A stretch of 64,000 bases of DNA from Saezia sanguinis (GCF_003991585.1 NZ_PQSP01000001.1:620001-684000); one strand, 5' to 3'; positions 8,551-18,600 are shown, counted from the first letter of the stretch. The notes: generated by a model not told the origin, from the sequence alone. Translations and numbers: made by a program.

Positions 8551-9192
8551 TTAAGCACTGCAGTCCAATGTGTAACGATCAATCAACCATAAGTACCAGC
8601 ACCCCTCTATCTGTGTGACAGAGAATGCCAGGGTATCTGCACCTGTATTAATAATAACCCGGTAGCTATTAGCCTCTAATGCATGGATCTTATCTAAAGA
8701 AAAACCTCCAGATATTTCTTCTATAGCTTCGGGATAATCCCAAAACTCTACGAGCTGCTGGAGTAGTGTTGAAAGTAAGTTATCCTCTGTCAAATAAACG
8801 CCTACCTGTAAAGGCTGGCCCTCAAGTACATAGTGGGCATCATCCTCACAATGGCTGGTAATGGTAGTTGTGTAATGAAATTGGGTACTATTCAAAAAAC
8901 GCTGAATTCCCTCCTCTGCCTTCAGTGTGACAGGCCAAAAGGTATCTCTCATTTGAGAAAGTGCATATATATCAATATGAGATTCGTGGTCAATAACAGG
9001 GGGGATACCTATTTTATAGGGAATAAAAACACCTATCCTGGGATGAATGTAATGACTCAGCTTCTGTTGGTCTACATCATGAACAGCTAATGCAATTTCA
9101 CGAACAGCATCTTCCAATGATGAATCAGGCATTGGCTGAGCGTTAACAACAGACAAGAAGCTGGCAATAAAAATAGTAAAAATAAATTTCAT
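8551..9192 (-). CDS. Exported protein of unknown function
   Basis: 213 residues with a Sec signal peptide (MKFIFTIFIASFLSVVNA, probable cleavage before QPMPDS). I do not recognise the family. The mature part is soluble, has a single Cys in the middle (SHCEDDAHY) and two near the C-terminus, and ends in a VTQIEGCWYLWLIDRYT segment that looks like a small secreted beta-rich domain. The pattern of a helical first half (EDAVREIALAVHDVDQQKLSHYI) followed by a beta-rich end recalls SnoaL/NTF2-like secreted proteins, but that is only a suggestion. The gene lies next to repeat A copy 2 and has no co-directional neighbour. Confidence 0.65.
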   Translation of the reverse strand: MKFIFTIFIASFLSVVNAQPMPDSSLEDAVREIALAVHDVDQQKLSHYIHPRIGVFIPYKIGIPPVIDHESHIDIYALSQMRDTFWPVTLKAEEGIQRFLNSTQFHYTTTITSHCEDDAHYVLEGQPLQVGVYLTEDNLLSTLLQQLVEFWDYPEAIEEISGGFSLDKIHALEANSYRVIINTGADTLAFSVTQIEGCWYLWLIDRYTLDCSA

Positions 9193-9565
9193 TTTTATTA
9201 TTTTATATTACGAAACATATTTTTTAACGCTATAACATCTGTTGAAAATATTTGAGAATCCTTAATCAACCTTTAGAATTCGAGCATTGAACAAACACAT
9301 TACAGGCACAGCAATACGCCCACCGACTGTTAGTGGTTTTAAGCTCCCACCCGTCCTCCCCAAAGGGCCATATGTGAATAGAACTAACAAGCGTCACCCA
9401 TGAGTATCTTGATTCAACGTGCCGTATCACCACGTCCCAACTACGCTTGTCGAGTGCTTTAAATGGTTTTGAATGTAGTATGATGGAATGGTAATAAGCT
9501 AGCTGCCTTAACCTAAGGTTTTGGTACACAGCATTTATCAATTTGCCACAACAGAAATACCAGCT

Positions 9566-11965
9566 ATGTCAGCAACTGTCTCTCAAACTCTATTGGAAAA
9601 AATGCATGCCTACTGGCAAGCCGCCAATTATTTGTCCGTAGGCCAGATTTACCTGCTGGACAACCCCCTGCTTAAAACACCTCTGGTGCTCAAAGACATC
9701 AAACCCAGACTGCTGGGTCATTGGGGCACCACACCAGGACTGAATTTTATTTATACGCACTTGAACCGCATCATCAATGAGCGTGAACTGAACATGATTT
9801 ATGTTACCGGCCCCGGACATGGTGGCCCGGCACTGGTGGCCAATGCGTGGATGGAAGGGACGTATTCAGAATACTACCCCAATGTGTCTGAAGATGAAGA
9901 AGGCATGAAGCTGTTGTTTAAGCAGTTTTCTTTTCCCGGTGGCATCCCTTCGCATGTGGCACCTGAAACGCCTGGCTCCATGCACGAAGGCGGAGAGCTG
10001 GGCTACGCGGTCTCTCATGCATATGGCGCCGCATTTGATAATCCTGAGCAGGTGGTCATTGCCGTCGTAGGTGATGGCGAGGCTGAAACTGGCCCTTTAG
10101 CCACCAGTTGGCATTCGAACAAGTTTTTAAACCCGATTTCAGACGGTGCAGTGTTACCTATTCTGCACCTGAACGGCTACAAGATTCAAAACCCCACCGT
10201 GCTTTCGCGCATATCGCATGATGAGCTTGAGGCTTTGTTTGTCGGGTACGGCTATGAGCCGCATTGGGTCGAAGTGGCTGATCCCGATGACTACATGGCT
10301 GCACACAAGCAGATGGCGCAGGTGCTGGATATCTGCTTTGACCGGATTGCTGCGATTCGCGCGCATGCCCTGCAGGAGCAGTCTTCAGGCAAACCCCTTT
10401 CGCGCCCACGCTGGCCCATGATTATTTTGCGCAGCCCTAAAGGCTGGACCGGGCCGAAGAAAATTGACGGAAAAATCACAGAAGGTTATTGGCGAAGTCA
10501 CCAGGTTCCTTTTTCAAACATGAATGAGGAACACATTCAGAATTTAAAAACATGGCTTGAAAGTTATAAACCGCAAACGCTGTTTGATGAACACGGGTCT
10601 TTGAAAGCAGAGCTGAAAGCGCTGCACCCCCAAGGGTTCAAACGCATGAGCGCAAACCCGGTAGCGCAGGGCTCAGTAAGCCGCGATTTAAGGCTGCCGG
10701 ATTATCGCAACTACGCCGTACCAGTTGAAACACCGGGTGTTTCCATGGCAGAAGCCACCAGGGTGATGGGAAGATTCCTGCGGGACGTGCTGCGTGCAAA
10801 TGAGGCACCCCGCAATTTCCGCCTGTTTGCACCGGATGAAATTGTCTCCAACCGTTGGACAGATGCACTGGATGCCAGTGGCAAAGCATGGATGGCAAAT
10901 ACGCTCCCCGAAGATGAAGGCAACGATACGCTGGCACAGGACGGGCGCATCATGGAGATTCTTTCTGAGCATACCTGCGTGGGCTGGCTCGAGGGCTACA
11001 ACCTCACCGGGCGGCATGGCTTTTTCAGCACCTATGAAGCCTTTGTGCATGTCATTGACTCGATGTTCAACCAGCATGCCAAATGGCTTAAAACCATCCG
11101 GCATATTGATTGGCGCCGCCCTATTCCATCGATGAATATTCTGCTCACAAGCCACGTCTGGCGACAGGACCACAATGGGTTTTCACACCAAGACCCGGGT
11201 TTTATTGACCATGTGGTGAATAAAAAGGCTGAAGTGGTCCGTGTCTACTTACCGCCCGATGCCAATACGCTGCTTTCTGTCACCAACCATTGCTTGAAAA
11301 GCCGCAACTATGTTAATGTAATTGTGGCAGGCAAGCAGCCAGCGTTGCAGTACCTGAACATGGAAGACGCCATGACGCACTGCACCAAAGGTATTGGTAT
11401 TTGGGAGTGGGCATCCAACGACCAGGGTGCTGAGCCTGACATTGTATTTGCCTGCGCGGGCGACACCCCAACCATGGAAGCGCTTGCTGCGACCGACCTG
11501 TTAAGGCAATACCTGCCTGAGTTGAAGGTCCGGTTTGTGAATGTGGTGAACCTGATGCGACTTCAGTCTGAACGCGAACATCCGCATGGTTTGTCAGACC
11601 GGGATTTTGATGCCATTTTCACCACAGACAAGCCGGTTATCTTTGCATTCCACGGTTATCCCTGGTTGATTCACCGCCTGACTTACAAACGCCATGGGCA
11701 CGACCACATGCATGTGCGTGGTTATATTGAAGAAGGTACCACCACAACACCGTTTGACATGGTGGTGCTCAACCGCATGGACCGCTACAGCCTGGCCATA
11801 GATGCGATTGACCGTGTGCCAGGGTTAAGAGAGCAAGCCACGCACATCAGGCAAAAGTTCATCGACCAGTTGATTGCACATAAACGCTATATCACCGAGC
11901 ACGGCGATGATCTGCCCGAAATCAAGAACTGGAAGTGGCCTTATCCGTCATCATCTTCAACATAA
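9566..11965 (+). CDS. xfp: Xylulose-5-phosphate/fructose-6-phosphate phosphoketolase
   Basis: 799-residue thiamine-diphosphate enzyme that splits xylulose-5-phosphate (and often fructose-6-phosphate) with inorganic phosphate into acetyl phosphate plus glyceraldehyde-3-phosphate or erythrose-4-phosphate. Both family signatures are present: [20 protein letters not shown] and [19 protein letters not shown], the latter being the cofactor-binding loop. Length matches the family. The ATG at 9566 ([17 protein letters not shown]) is preferred over an upstream in-frame start, because the extension lacks family resemblance. It is monocistronic and ends at a terminator shared with the convergent amidase gene. 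Acetyl phosphate could feed acetate kinase or phosphotransacetylase, neither of which is in the window. Confidence 0.95.
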   Translation: MSATVSQTLLEKMHAYWQAANYLSVGQIYLLDNPLLKTPLVLKDIKPRLLGHWGTTPGLNFIYTHLNRIINERELNMIYVTGPGHGGPALVANAWMEGTYSEYYPNVSEDEEGMKLLFKQFSFPGGIPSHVAPETPGSMHEGGELGYAVSHAYGAAFDNPEQVVIAVVGDGEAETGPLATSWHSNKFLNPISDGAVLPILHLNGYKIQNPTVLSRISHDELEALFVGYGYEPHWVEVADPDDYMAAHKQMAQVLDICFDRIAAIRAHALQEQSSGKPLSRPRWPMIILRSPKGWTGPKKIDGKITEGYWRSHQVPFSNMNEEHIQNLKTWLESYKPQTLFDEHGSLKAELKALHPQGFKRMSANPVAQGSVSRDLRLPDYRNYAVPVETPGVSMAEATRVMGRFLRDVLRANEAPRNFRLFAPDEIVSNRWTDALDASGKAWMANTLPEDEGNDTLAQDGRIMEILSEHTCVGWLEGYNLTGRHGFFSTYEAFVHVIDSMFNQHAKWLKTIRHIDWRRPIPSMNILLTSHVWRQDHNGFSHQDPGFIDHVVNKKAEVVRVYLPPDANTLLSVTNHCLKSRNYVNVIVAGKQPALQYLNMEDAMTHCTKGIGIWEWASNDQGAEPDIVFACAGDTPTMEALAATDLLRQYLPELKVRFVNVVNLMRLQSEREHPHGLSDRDFDAIFTTDKPVIFAFHGYPWLIHRLTYKRHGHDHMHVRGYIEEGTTTTPFDMVVLNRMDRYSLAIDAIDRVPGLREQATHIRQKFIDQLIAHKRYITEHGDDLPEIKNWKWPYPSSSST

Positions 11966-12017
11966 TGACATGAATTAACCTGTTTCAAGCTTGATCGGGC
12001 ATTTGTCATTCCAACAA

Positions 12018-12054
12018 AACAGGCACTGTCCGTAGACAGTGCCTGTTTGCTTTT
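12018..12054. terminator. Bidirectional intrinsic terminator
   Basis: Stem AACAGGCACTGTC/GACAGTGCCTGTT (13 bp, perfect), four-base loop CGTA, with T-rich sequence on both outer sides. It lies between the convergent phosphoketolase and amidase genes and can serve both. Confidence 0.9.
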
Positions 12055-12117
12055 ACAGAAAAAACTCTGCGGCTTGATACGATATGACTGCAATAAATAT
12101 ACCGTACAGGCCAGACT

Positions 12118-13755
12118 TTATCCTGCCAAAGCCGGGCGATGTTTCCTCACAATGTCAGTCGCCAGCTCATAAGCATAAGCCATGCGCAGCACATCCCAGT
12201 CGCTCTGGGGTTTGCCAATCAGCTGGATCCCCATGCTCAGCCCCTTGCTGTTAAAACCAACAGGGATTGCCGCAACCGGGCAGCCGCACATCGTCCAGTG
12301 CGTGACAATTTCCATCCAGCGATGGTAGGTGTCCATCTCTTTACCGGCAACCTCTTTGGGCCAATGCCAGTTTTTGTCGAACGCAAACATCTGAGCGGTG
12401 GGCACAGCAATGAAGTCATACTTCTCAAAAATACCCAACACTGTGCGGTACCAGTCACTGCGCCGCAAGCTGGCAAAATAGGTATCCTGAGCGCTATACT
12501 TCTTGGAGCCTTCATATTCCCAGATGGCTTCAGGTTTGCTCAAAGCACGTTTTGCCGGGTCTTCCATCAGCGCCCTCATGCTCGAAGCACAAATGTGGCG
12601 ATGCGGCAACCAGACTTCATCCCAGAACTTGGCCGGATCGGTCGGGTTATCAATCTCATCAACCTTCACACCCATGCCTTCAAACGCTTTCAGACCATTC
12701 TGGCAGACTTCCAGCACATCTTTTTCCATCGCCAGGTAACCATGCCAGTCTCCCAGCCAGGCAATGCTTTTACCCTTGGGGTCCATTTTCAGGCGGTCAC
12801 ACACATTCAACGGCGTGAGCGCTTTCAGATTGGCGTCATCGGCCAAAGACTCCGGCGCCAGCGGTGTATAGCCAGACTGGGTATTGAGCAACAATGCCAC
12901 ATCGGCAACTGAACTGCCCATCGGCCCATTGATACCAAACTGGTTAAAGAACAACTCTTTACCAGGAGCCGGCACACGCCCCCAGGACGGGCGGTAACCA
13001 AACACATTGTTCCAGCCCGCCGGATTACGCAAAGAGCCCATGAAGTCACTGCCATCAGCCACGGGCTGCATACGCAGCGCCAGCGTCACCGCTGCACCAC
13101 CGCTGCTGCCGCCAGCCGATTTGCTCGGGTCATACGCATTACCGGTCACGCCGTAAACCGGGTTGTAGGTATGCGAGCCATAGCCCCATTCAGGCGTATT
13201 GGTCTTGCCCACCACAATGATGCCAGCCGCTTTCATGCGCTGAACCATGAAGCTGTCGCTTGTGGGAACATTGTCTTTAAATACCGGGCTGCCGTAAGTG
13301 GTACGAACGCCTTTGGTATCGTCAAGGTCCTTAATCGCCTGAGGGAAACCATGCATCCAGCCATCGGTCTTGCCCTGCGCCAGCAGACGGTCTTTTTCAG
13401 CAGCCTGCTTCATCAGGTCGTCATGATCCTGCAACGCCACAATGGCATTCACCTTATCATTGACCTTATCAATCTGTGTCAGATAGGCTTTCATCACCTC
13501 CTGGCAGGATACCTTCTTCGCATGAATCTGCACCGACAGTTCCCAGGCAGGCATATCAATAATTTGGGTAGCGCCAGAAGAAGGCACAGAAGTACTCCCC
13601 GTTGCAGAAGCGGTTTGAGCTATAGATGTGTGCATTTTACCAAGCAGACCTACAGCGGCTACACCGCCGACCAGATTTTTAATGGCAGTGCGCCGGTTAG
13701 GTTGCGCCTGGTCATGAGCAGAATTTTCAGAGCCTTGGGTTGATTCTTGATTCAT
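12118..13755 (-). CDS. Tat-exported amidase (amidase signature family)
   Basis: 545-residue amidase-signature hydrolase with a twin-arginine signal: NRRTAIKNLVGGVAAVGLLG at residues 20-39, followed by an AQTAS cleavage region, so the enzyme is probably periplasmic. The Ser-cisSer-Lys triad is visible: K142 in GFPQAIKDLDD, the GGSSGG cis-Ser (217/218), and S241 in SDFMGSLRNPAG. The last motif is usually DxGGSxRxPA; here a Met replaces one Gly. The sequence is closest in style to aminohexanoate-cyclic-dimer hydrolase-like amidases, but the substrate cannot be read from sequence. No co-transcribed partner. The 249 bp upstream (13756-14004) showed no gene. Confidence 0.88.
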   Translation of the reverse strand: MNQESTQGSENSAHDQAQPNRRTAIKNLVGGVAAVGLLGKMHTSIAQTASATGSTSVPSSGATQIIDMPAWELSVQIHAKKVSCQEVMKAYLTQIDKVNDKVNAIVALQDHDDLMKQAAEKDRLLAQGKTDGWMHGFPQAIKDLDDTKGVRTTYGSPVFKDNVPTSDSFMVQRMKAAGIIVVGKTNTPEWGYGSHTYNPVYGVTGNAYDPSKSAGGSSGGAAVTLALRMQPVADGSDFMGSLRNPAGWNNVFGYRPSWGRVPAPGKELFFNQFGINGPMGSSVADVALLLNTQSGYTPLAPESLADDANLKALTPLNVCDRLKMDPKGKSIAWLGDWHGYLAMEKDVLEVCQNGLKAFEGMGVKVDEIDNPTDPAKFWDEVWLPHRHICASSMRALMEDPAKRALSKPEAIWEYEGSKKYSAQDTYFASLRRSDWYRTVLGIFEKYDFIAVPTAQMFAFDKNWHWPKEVAGKEMDTYHRWMEIVTHWTMCGCPVAAIPVGFNSKGLSMGIQLIGKPQSDWDVLRMAYAYELATDIVRKHRPALAG

Positions 13756-14004
13756 TTATACATCTCCCATATGTTGGTTAAAAAGAAAACCCCAAAAGAA
13801 AAAAACAGTAACTAAATGGTCCTCCTTCATTTTTCATACATAGATCACTACACCTGGCCCGGTCATGCATGGTCCAGCCTTATCACACTTGATTTGCACG
13901 TATCCATCATTTTTGAAAAAGCAAAGCCCCTGCGGCCTTCAAACCGCATTTGAACTTTCAAGGGATCCTGTCAATACGCCGGTTGGATCCGGCCTTTCAT
14001 AACG

Positions 14005-14256
14005 TCAGGGCGTGGTACGCTGAGGTACATCCCCCACGACATGGCTTTGCATCACAACCCCTGCTTGCCCAGCAGAAGACGTGGGCGCTTCGGCTGAGGG
14101 ATTTTTGAAATACATGGAATAAACATAGCCACCCAAAACCCCGACTACCAAAAACAGCAGCAGCACCTTCTTGTTTGATCTTTTAAGTGCTCTGCGCACA
14201 GGAACTTTTTCTAATGAAATAATGACTTTGTCGTCTTTCATGACACTTCCATTCAT
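14005..14256 (-). CDS. Small single-pass membrane protein, unknown
   Basis: 83 residues (78 if started at the second Met, 14241). A basic stretch VPVRRALKRSNKK precedes one transmembrane helix (VLLLFLVVGVLGGYVYSMYF, about residues 31-50), followed by an Ala/Ser/Thr/Pro-rich tail that would be periplasmic. I do not recognise the family. It lies about 110 bp downstream of bioY in the same direction and could be read through from it. A link to biotin uptake is possible but unsupported. Confidence 0.5.
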   Translation of the reverse strand: MNGSVMKDDKVIISLEKVPVRRALKRSNKKVLLLFLVVGVLGGYVYSMYFKNPSAEAPTSSAGQAGVVMQSHVVGDVPQRTTP

Positions 14257-14367
14257 ATCAAAAACAGACCACTTTTGATAGTCTGTGTTGCTGAATCCGT
14301 CCTGCTTTAAACCTTCACAAAACAGAATAAATTCATCATCACTTGCTGTGGTAGCACGCCACAGGCG

Positions 14368-14922
14368 TTAACGTACCCAGCCCTTACCACGCATAAAACA
14401 GTACAACCCTGCAGCGGCTGCGCACAGCACAACCATGCTGGGAATAAACGGTGTAAACCCCGTTGCCAGTGCCTGAGCAAAATCCACACCGGTTGCGCCT
14501 TTGTACATCAGCGACCCCAACAGCAGCCAGATAAAGTAACCCGAAAAGCACTTCATTAAAACGGATTGAAAAGAACCCGCATCACGCTGGGTGTTGATGC
14601 TGCAACTCATCGCGCAGGCCACACCGCCAAGCAGGTAGCCGCCATAAGCCCCCGTTAAAGCAGCCATGCCGCTTTGACCCTGCGGAAATACCGGCAGCCC
14701 CAGCAAACCCAAGCCCACATATGCAACCGCTACAAGCGGCCCCACACGCGAGCCTAAAACCAACCCTGTGAGCATAAAAAAAAGTCCCTGCAACGTCACC
14801 GCCACAGAGCCTTGTGCTGTAAAAGGAATATTCACCCACGCCGCAGCCATGATAGAAAGCATCATCAATACGGGCCACACATACAAACCCGGAAATACCG
14901 ACCACTTTTTTGCAATATTCAT
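14368..14922 (-). CDS. bioY: Biotin transporter BioY
   Basis: 184-residue integral membrane S-component of biotin uptake, with about six hydrophobic segments and the BioY pattern LPVFPQGQSGMAALTGAYGGYLLG in the centre, followed by LLGSLMYKGATGVDFAQALATGFTPFIPSM. BioY can work alone or with the EcfAT module; no ecfA or ecfT is in the window, so solo function or shared energising proteins must be assumed. It sits directly downstream of madM, across a 218-bp gap that may hold its own promoter. Its place beside a biotin-dependent decarboxylase and a local biotin ligase makes biotin supply for MadF the likely purpose. Confidence 0.92.
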   Translation of the reverse strand: MNIAKKWSVFPGLYVWPVLMMLSIMAAAWVNIPFTAQGSVAVTLQGLFFMLTGLVLGSRVGPLVAVAYVGLGLLGLPVFPQGQSGMAALTGAYGGYLLGGVACAMSCSINTQRDAGSFQSVLMKCFSGYFIWLLLGSLMYKGATGVDFAQALATGFTPFIPSMVVLCAAAAGLYCFMRGKGWVR

Positions 14923-15140
14923 CGCTTATCTCATCATGCTCAGGTCACTCAAAAATCAAGTCAACATTCTCTCTTTCTATCTCACCACTCTCACTTGCCC
15001 ACCAAAAAATTTCAATATATACCGCTGAGAATTTCTAGTTATTGATATGTAACATACACACATGAGACCAAAAATGAACTTTTCAGATTCCGTACACTCC
15101 CAGTCTCATGCTGTTTCTTTTTACTTACATTGACATCAAA

Positions 15141-15917
15141 TTATCCAAGTATCGCCTTGGTAATCAGGAACAATACCGACGGGCACAACAAACACCCGAA
15201 CCCGGTGTAGAACGTTGCCACCACTGCACCATAAGGCACCAGTCGTGTATCCGTCGCAGCAAGCCCAGCAGCCACACCGCTGGTCGTTCCCATCAGACCG
15301 CCATACACCATGGCTGCCTGCGGATTGCGCAACCCGAAAGGCTTGGCCAGAAGAGGTGTGAGAATCATCACAAGAACAGACTTCACCACACCGGCAGCAA
15401 TGCTCAATGCCATGATGTCAGAGCTGGCCCCCAAAGCCGCACCGGTAACCGGCCCGACGATAAATGTGACAGCACCTGCGGCAATCGTTGCCACATCCAC
15501 TGCACTGTGATAGCCAAACATATAGGCAATGACCGCTGCCACAATGTAACAGCCCACAATACCAATGAACAATGACAGCAAACCTGCCAGACCTGCCTTG
15601 GTCAATTCACTCAGTTTGGCACCAAACGCGGTTGAAATGATGGCGTAGTCACGCAACATCGCACCACCCATAATGCCAATACCACTGAACAAAGAAACGT
15701 CTGCCAGGCCCTTGCTGCCTCCTGTGGTCGCACCTCCAATAAACGCCAGAATCAAGCCTATCAAAATGGCCATCGCCGAACTGGCGATACGCCCTTTTGT
15801 CAGATACTTGGATATCAGACCGGAACCCCATAGAATGACACCCACAATCATGAATGCCATCACCAGGCCGTTTTTAGAGAATAAACTCTGAACAATACCT
15901 ACAATATCTACTTCCAT
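15141..15917 (-). CDS. madM: Malonate transporter subunit MadM
   Basis: 258-residue membrane protein with many hydrophobic segments, beginning MEVDIVGIVQSLFSKNGLV and containing glycine-rich turns such as GLMGTTSGVAAGLAATDTRL. With MadL it forms the sodium-coupled malonate importer known from Malonomonas and Pseudomonas malonate clusters. It starts 12 bp after madL ends, and the two are the last genes of the mad transcript. Confidence 0.9.
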   Translation of the reverse strand: MEVDIVGIVQSLFSKNGLVMAFMIVGVILWGSGLISKYLTKGRIASSAMAILIGLILAFIGGATTGGSKGLADVSLFSGIGIMGGAMLRDYAIISTAFGAKLSELTKAGLAGLLSLFIGIVGCYIVAAVIAYMFGYHSAVDVATIAAGAVTFIVGPVTGAALGASSDIMALSIAAGVVKSVLVMILTPLLAKPFGLRNPQAAMVYGGLMGTTSGVAAGLAATDTRLVPYGAVVATFYTGFGCLLCPSVLFLITKAILG

Positions 15918-15929
15918 AATGGCACCTGT

Positions 15930-16334
15930 TTATTTTTTGTCAGCCAATTCTTTTGCCAGGTCCTCTTCCCAGTTTTCATTAGGCTTGGCTAATTTCGACA
16001 GCGGTTTAATAAGAGGAAACATGACAACGCACCCGGCAATCCCGGCCACCAACGCAGTAGGCCCACCGGAAATTGCAGCGTAAACGTTCTGGCTTGCCGC
16101 CATTGCCACTACAATAGGTATGTACATGGCCGACCAGAACTCAATGCCTGAGCTGGCCGATTTTTTCATCAACCCTTTTCTATCAAGAATTTCTGTGGAG
16201 AGCATCAGGAAGAGCATAGCGAAGCCAACCCCACCAATGTCGCCGGGGATACCGATCAGCTGTCCGATCAGGGTCCCCACAAAGACGCCGGCAAACATGC
16301 AGGCACTTAAGAGAGCTAAACCATAAATAATCAT
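15930..16334 (-). CDS. madL: Malonate transporter subunit MadL
   Basis: 134-residue membrane protein (about four hydrophobic segments) beginning MIIYGLALLSACMFAGVFVG and containing GIPGDIGGVGFAMLFLM. Size and order (madL then madM) match the two-component malonate transporter. A hairpin separates it from the decarboxylase genes upstream, so its mRNA may be processed or have a different stability. Confidence 0.9.
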   Translation of the reverse strand: MIIYGLALLSACMFAGVFVGTLIGQLIGIPGDIGGVGFAMLFLMLSTEILDRKGLMKKSASSGIEFWSAMYIPIVVAMAASQNVYAAISGGPTALVAGIAGCVVMFPLIKPLSKLAKPNENWEEDLAKELADKK

Positions 16335-16359
16335 ACATGGACTCCCGTGTGTGATTTTT

Positions 16360-16396
16360 CCGCAGAGGACATGGAGGTGTCCCCTGCGGTTTTTTT
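16360..16396. promoter_or_regulatory. Strong hairpin between madF and madL
   Basis: Arms at 16360-16371 and 16378-16389 pair over 12 bp (one G-T), with a six-base loop. On the plus strand it is followed by seven T, so it looks like a terminator against plus-strand transcription. On the mad (minus) strand it is preceded by A7 and followed by A5, so it lacks a U-tract and would act as an mRNA stability or processing element instead. The mad genes continue on both sides. Confidence 0.65.
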
Positions 16397-16398
16397 AT

Positions 16399-16611
16399 TT
16401 ACTCAATAACCACGAGGAGATCGCCAGAGCTCACGCGCTGTCCCACCTCAACCTTGATTTCCTTAACCGTGCCATCTGCTGGTGCCGGCAAAGGAGTTTT
16501 CATCTTCATGGCTTCCATAATGACAACCTGTTGATCTTTTTTCACAGCATCGCCCACTTTCACCTTGATTTCATCAATTTTTCCAGGCATCCTGGCTTTA
16601 ATTTCACTCAT
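16399..16611 (-). CDS. madF: Biotin carrier protein MadF
   Basis: 70-residue biotinyl domain and nothing else. The biotin-accepting lysine is K36 in the EAMKM motif, with the mirror-image beta-hairpins (KIDEIKVKVGDAVKKDQQV and GTVKEIKVEVGQRVSSGDLL) on both sides. It carries the carboxyl group from the MadCD carboxyltransferase to the membrane decarboxylase MadB. The local BirA-type ligase is the likely enzyme that biotinylates it. It lacks the proline/alanine linker found in oxaloacetate decarboxylase alpha chains. Confidence 0.95.
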   Translation of the reverse strand: MSEIKARMPGKIDEIKVKVGDAVKKDQQVVIMEAMKMKTPLPAPADGTVKEIKVEVGQRVSSGDLLVVIE

Positions 16612-16629
16612 TTCATGACTCCTTTTCAG

Positions 16630-17433
16630 TTAATTGAGTGTAGTTTTAATGACATTTACCAAGTTCGGGTGCTTTTCGTTTTCAGCTACATCAAACAAGG
16701 TAAATATTTCTTTTTTAGGCAAAAGAACAACATCTGCCGGCCCTTTGGCCAAAACAGTGTGTCCATGACTAAAAAGCTCTTTGAGCGAGACCCCATACCC
16801 GTTGGGTAATGAAAGCTCGACATCAATGCGCACATGAAACTCATGCTCGCTTTGAATCACAATATCCATCCAGTCGCGCAAAATCAGCGCCGCATCAACC
16901 GAATTCAACGAAGCCGGAGACGGTGTAAACAAAATATCCAGATCGGAATCCTCGCGGGTATAAAAATAGCCCGTCAGCAATTCCACCGCGGCCGATCCCC
17001 ATACACCCAGCGAAAACAAAGCTCTGTTTTCCTGCTCCATCAGGCTGGAGAGCGCACACAGGGCAGTGGTTCTTTCACACTTCACCTGACCACGCCTTAA
17101 AGGCTCAAGAACATCCGCAGGCTGAAATACCGCAGCGATTTCACTGGGTGCCACAAAGGCGGGAATGCGCAGTTTGTTGCCATCGGGCTGTTGCCAGGAG
17201 GAAAATCCCACCGGAATCAAACCATCGCGCTTATGTCCCTCTTCCCGCCGGACAATACCCGGGATAGACACATCAGGGCCTGAACAGGCATAGCGCCCCA
17301 CATCAGGCGGGCATATTTCCGGCAGCAGCACTTGTTCATAGTTCTGCTGCAACATCCCCTGCTCTTGCAGTTCACGGAAAATCCGCTCCCGCCCTTCGCG
17401 TGAAATAAAGAGGTAAGTATGGCGTGTATACAT
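16630..17433 (-). CDS. madK: Phosphoribosyl-dephospho-CoA transferase (MdcG type)
   Basis: 267 residues. Transfers the 2'-(5''-triphosphoribosyl)-3'-dephospho-CoA prosthetic group made by MadG onto the acyl carrier protein MadE. A nucleotidyltransferase-fold signature is present: GVWGSAAVELLTG then DSDLDILF, with a further RIDVELSLPNG acidic strand. The start is 1 bp after the madH stop, so the two are coupled. The symbol follows the Malonomonas nomenclature as I remember it; mdcG is the Klebsiella name. Confidence 0.85.
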   Translation of the reverse strand: MYTRHTYLFISREGRERIFRELQEQGMLQQNYEQVLLPEICPPDVGRYACSGPDVSIPGIVRREEGHKRDGLIPVGFSSWQQPDGNKLRIPAFVAPSEIAAVFQPADVLEPLRRGQVKCERTTALCALSSLMEQENRALFSLGVWGSAAVELLTGYFYTREDSDLDILFTPSPASLNSVDAALILRDWMDIVIQSEHEFHVRIDVELSLPNGYGVSLKELFSHGHTVLAKGPADVVLLPKKEIFTLFDVAENEKHPNLVNVIKTTLN

Positions 17434-17434
17434 A

Positions 17435-18535
17435 TCAGCTCTTTTTCACCCAGGTCGGGTCTGTTTTGGAGGATGACTGAAACTGCACCTGCGCTTCAAC
17501 CAGCGAATCAAACAACTGCGTTTTTTCCGGCCCGCATACCGCGGCAATGGCAGAGGCAACCTCGCCCGGCGGCACAATGGAAGGCATATACACAAGTTCA
17601 GTGGCCGGTGCATTGCAGCGCAGATCGGTACTCACCTTCACCACCCGCCCTTTGATACGCAGAATGCTTCTGGCCGCGCGTGTGATAGTTTCAGGCGTCG
17701 GGAAAGTGGTCGCAGTTACATACACATCGTATTCCGGATTGGTACGGCGCCTTCTGTATGTGATGATGTGTCCTGCCTTGTTGCATACATGACCGCTCTG
17801 GCTCACAATGAAACTGTCAGCCAGCGGCATCCCGCCTACCAGCAGCTCCCGGTATTCTGCACCCGCAGGTGATGGAATCAATGAAATATCATCGCGCAAA
17901 GGAACGCCATCCAGCGTCAGCCAGCCAAACTCCTGGCAACCATACAAATCATGCACCTGCCAGTCATAAAGTTTGGCCACCTCCAGCAGCTCCAGATCCA
18001 GCGGAGTCCCCGCGCACAGCACCACGCTGCCACGCGGAATCATGTCGGCAAACCCCAGGTTCTGGGCATCCACCAGAGTAGAGGCAATGAACGCCGACTC
18101 TCCCACCACCACTTGAGGCTGCTTTTCACACAGCGCCAGAATAAAAGCGTCGCGGCTGGAGCGTTTGAGAAAACTCCAGGTCAGGCCATAGGCATTCAGC
18201 GCCTGCGCACTGAACACATTCACCAAGGGTGCATATGTAAATACCGCATGTGCCCCTGCAGGAATACCGGCAAGCGCCATCACCTTGCGCACAGCCTGTT
18301 CGCGCTGCGGCAGTTCAGGATGTGTCACACCCACAATATTTTGGAAAGCCGTCGACCCTGTAGTGAACGTCACATAGGCCAGATTAAACGGCACGTGCAC
18401 TTCTTCAATCACATGCGCGGCTGTTGGCCCGGCGATGCCCTTGTCAGCCAGCGTTCTTCTGGGCATTTCTTCCAGAGTCGGCGCTGTGCCAATATCATCG
18501 ACGATACTGCGAAGGCTTTCCAAAATCGTGTTCAT
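17435..18535 (-). CDS. madH: Acyl carrier protein:acetate ligase MadH
   Basis: 366-residue adenylate-forming ligase that activates the thiol form of the acyl carrier protein by ATP-dependent acetylation, so that malonate can be exchanged in. The phosphate-binding motif FTTGSTAFQN and DLYGCQEFGWLTLDG fit the AMP-binding, phenylacetate-CoA-ligase-like superfamily. It is shorter than stand-alone acyl-CoA synthetases, as expected for MadH. It lies 65 bp after madD and is directly coupled to madK. Confidence 0.88.
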   Translation of the reverse strand: MNTILESLRSIVDDIGTAPTLEEMPRRTLADKGIAGPTAAHVIEEVHVPFNLAYVTFTTGSTAFQNIVGVTHPELPQREQAVRKVMALAGIPAGAHAVFTYAPLVNVFSAQALNAYGLTWSFLKRSSRDAFILALCEKQPQVVVGESAFIASTLVDAQNLGFADMIPRGSVVLCAGTPLDLELLEVAKLYDWQVHDLYGCQEFGWLTLDGVPLRDDISLIPSPAGAEYRELLVGGMPLADSFIVSQSGHVCNKAGHIITYRRRRTNPEYDVYVTATTFPTPETITRAARSILRIKGRVVKVSTDLRCNAPATELVYMPSIVPPGEVASAIAAVCGPEKTQLFDSLVEAQVQFQSSSKTDPTWVKKS

Positions 18536-18600
18536 ACGTTGAACCTCTTTGGTTCCGCCTGCACATGCCCTTTCACAAGCATGTGCAGGTCATATGTTGA

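Noticed and set aside
9266..9541. 91-residue frame on the minus strand before the phosphoketolase gene
   Set aside because: No domain, no good start, and it lies in the promoter region of the plus-strand gene.
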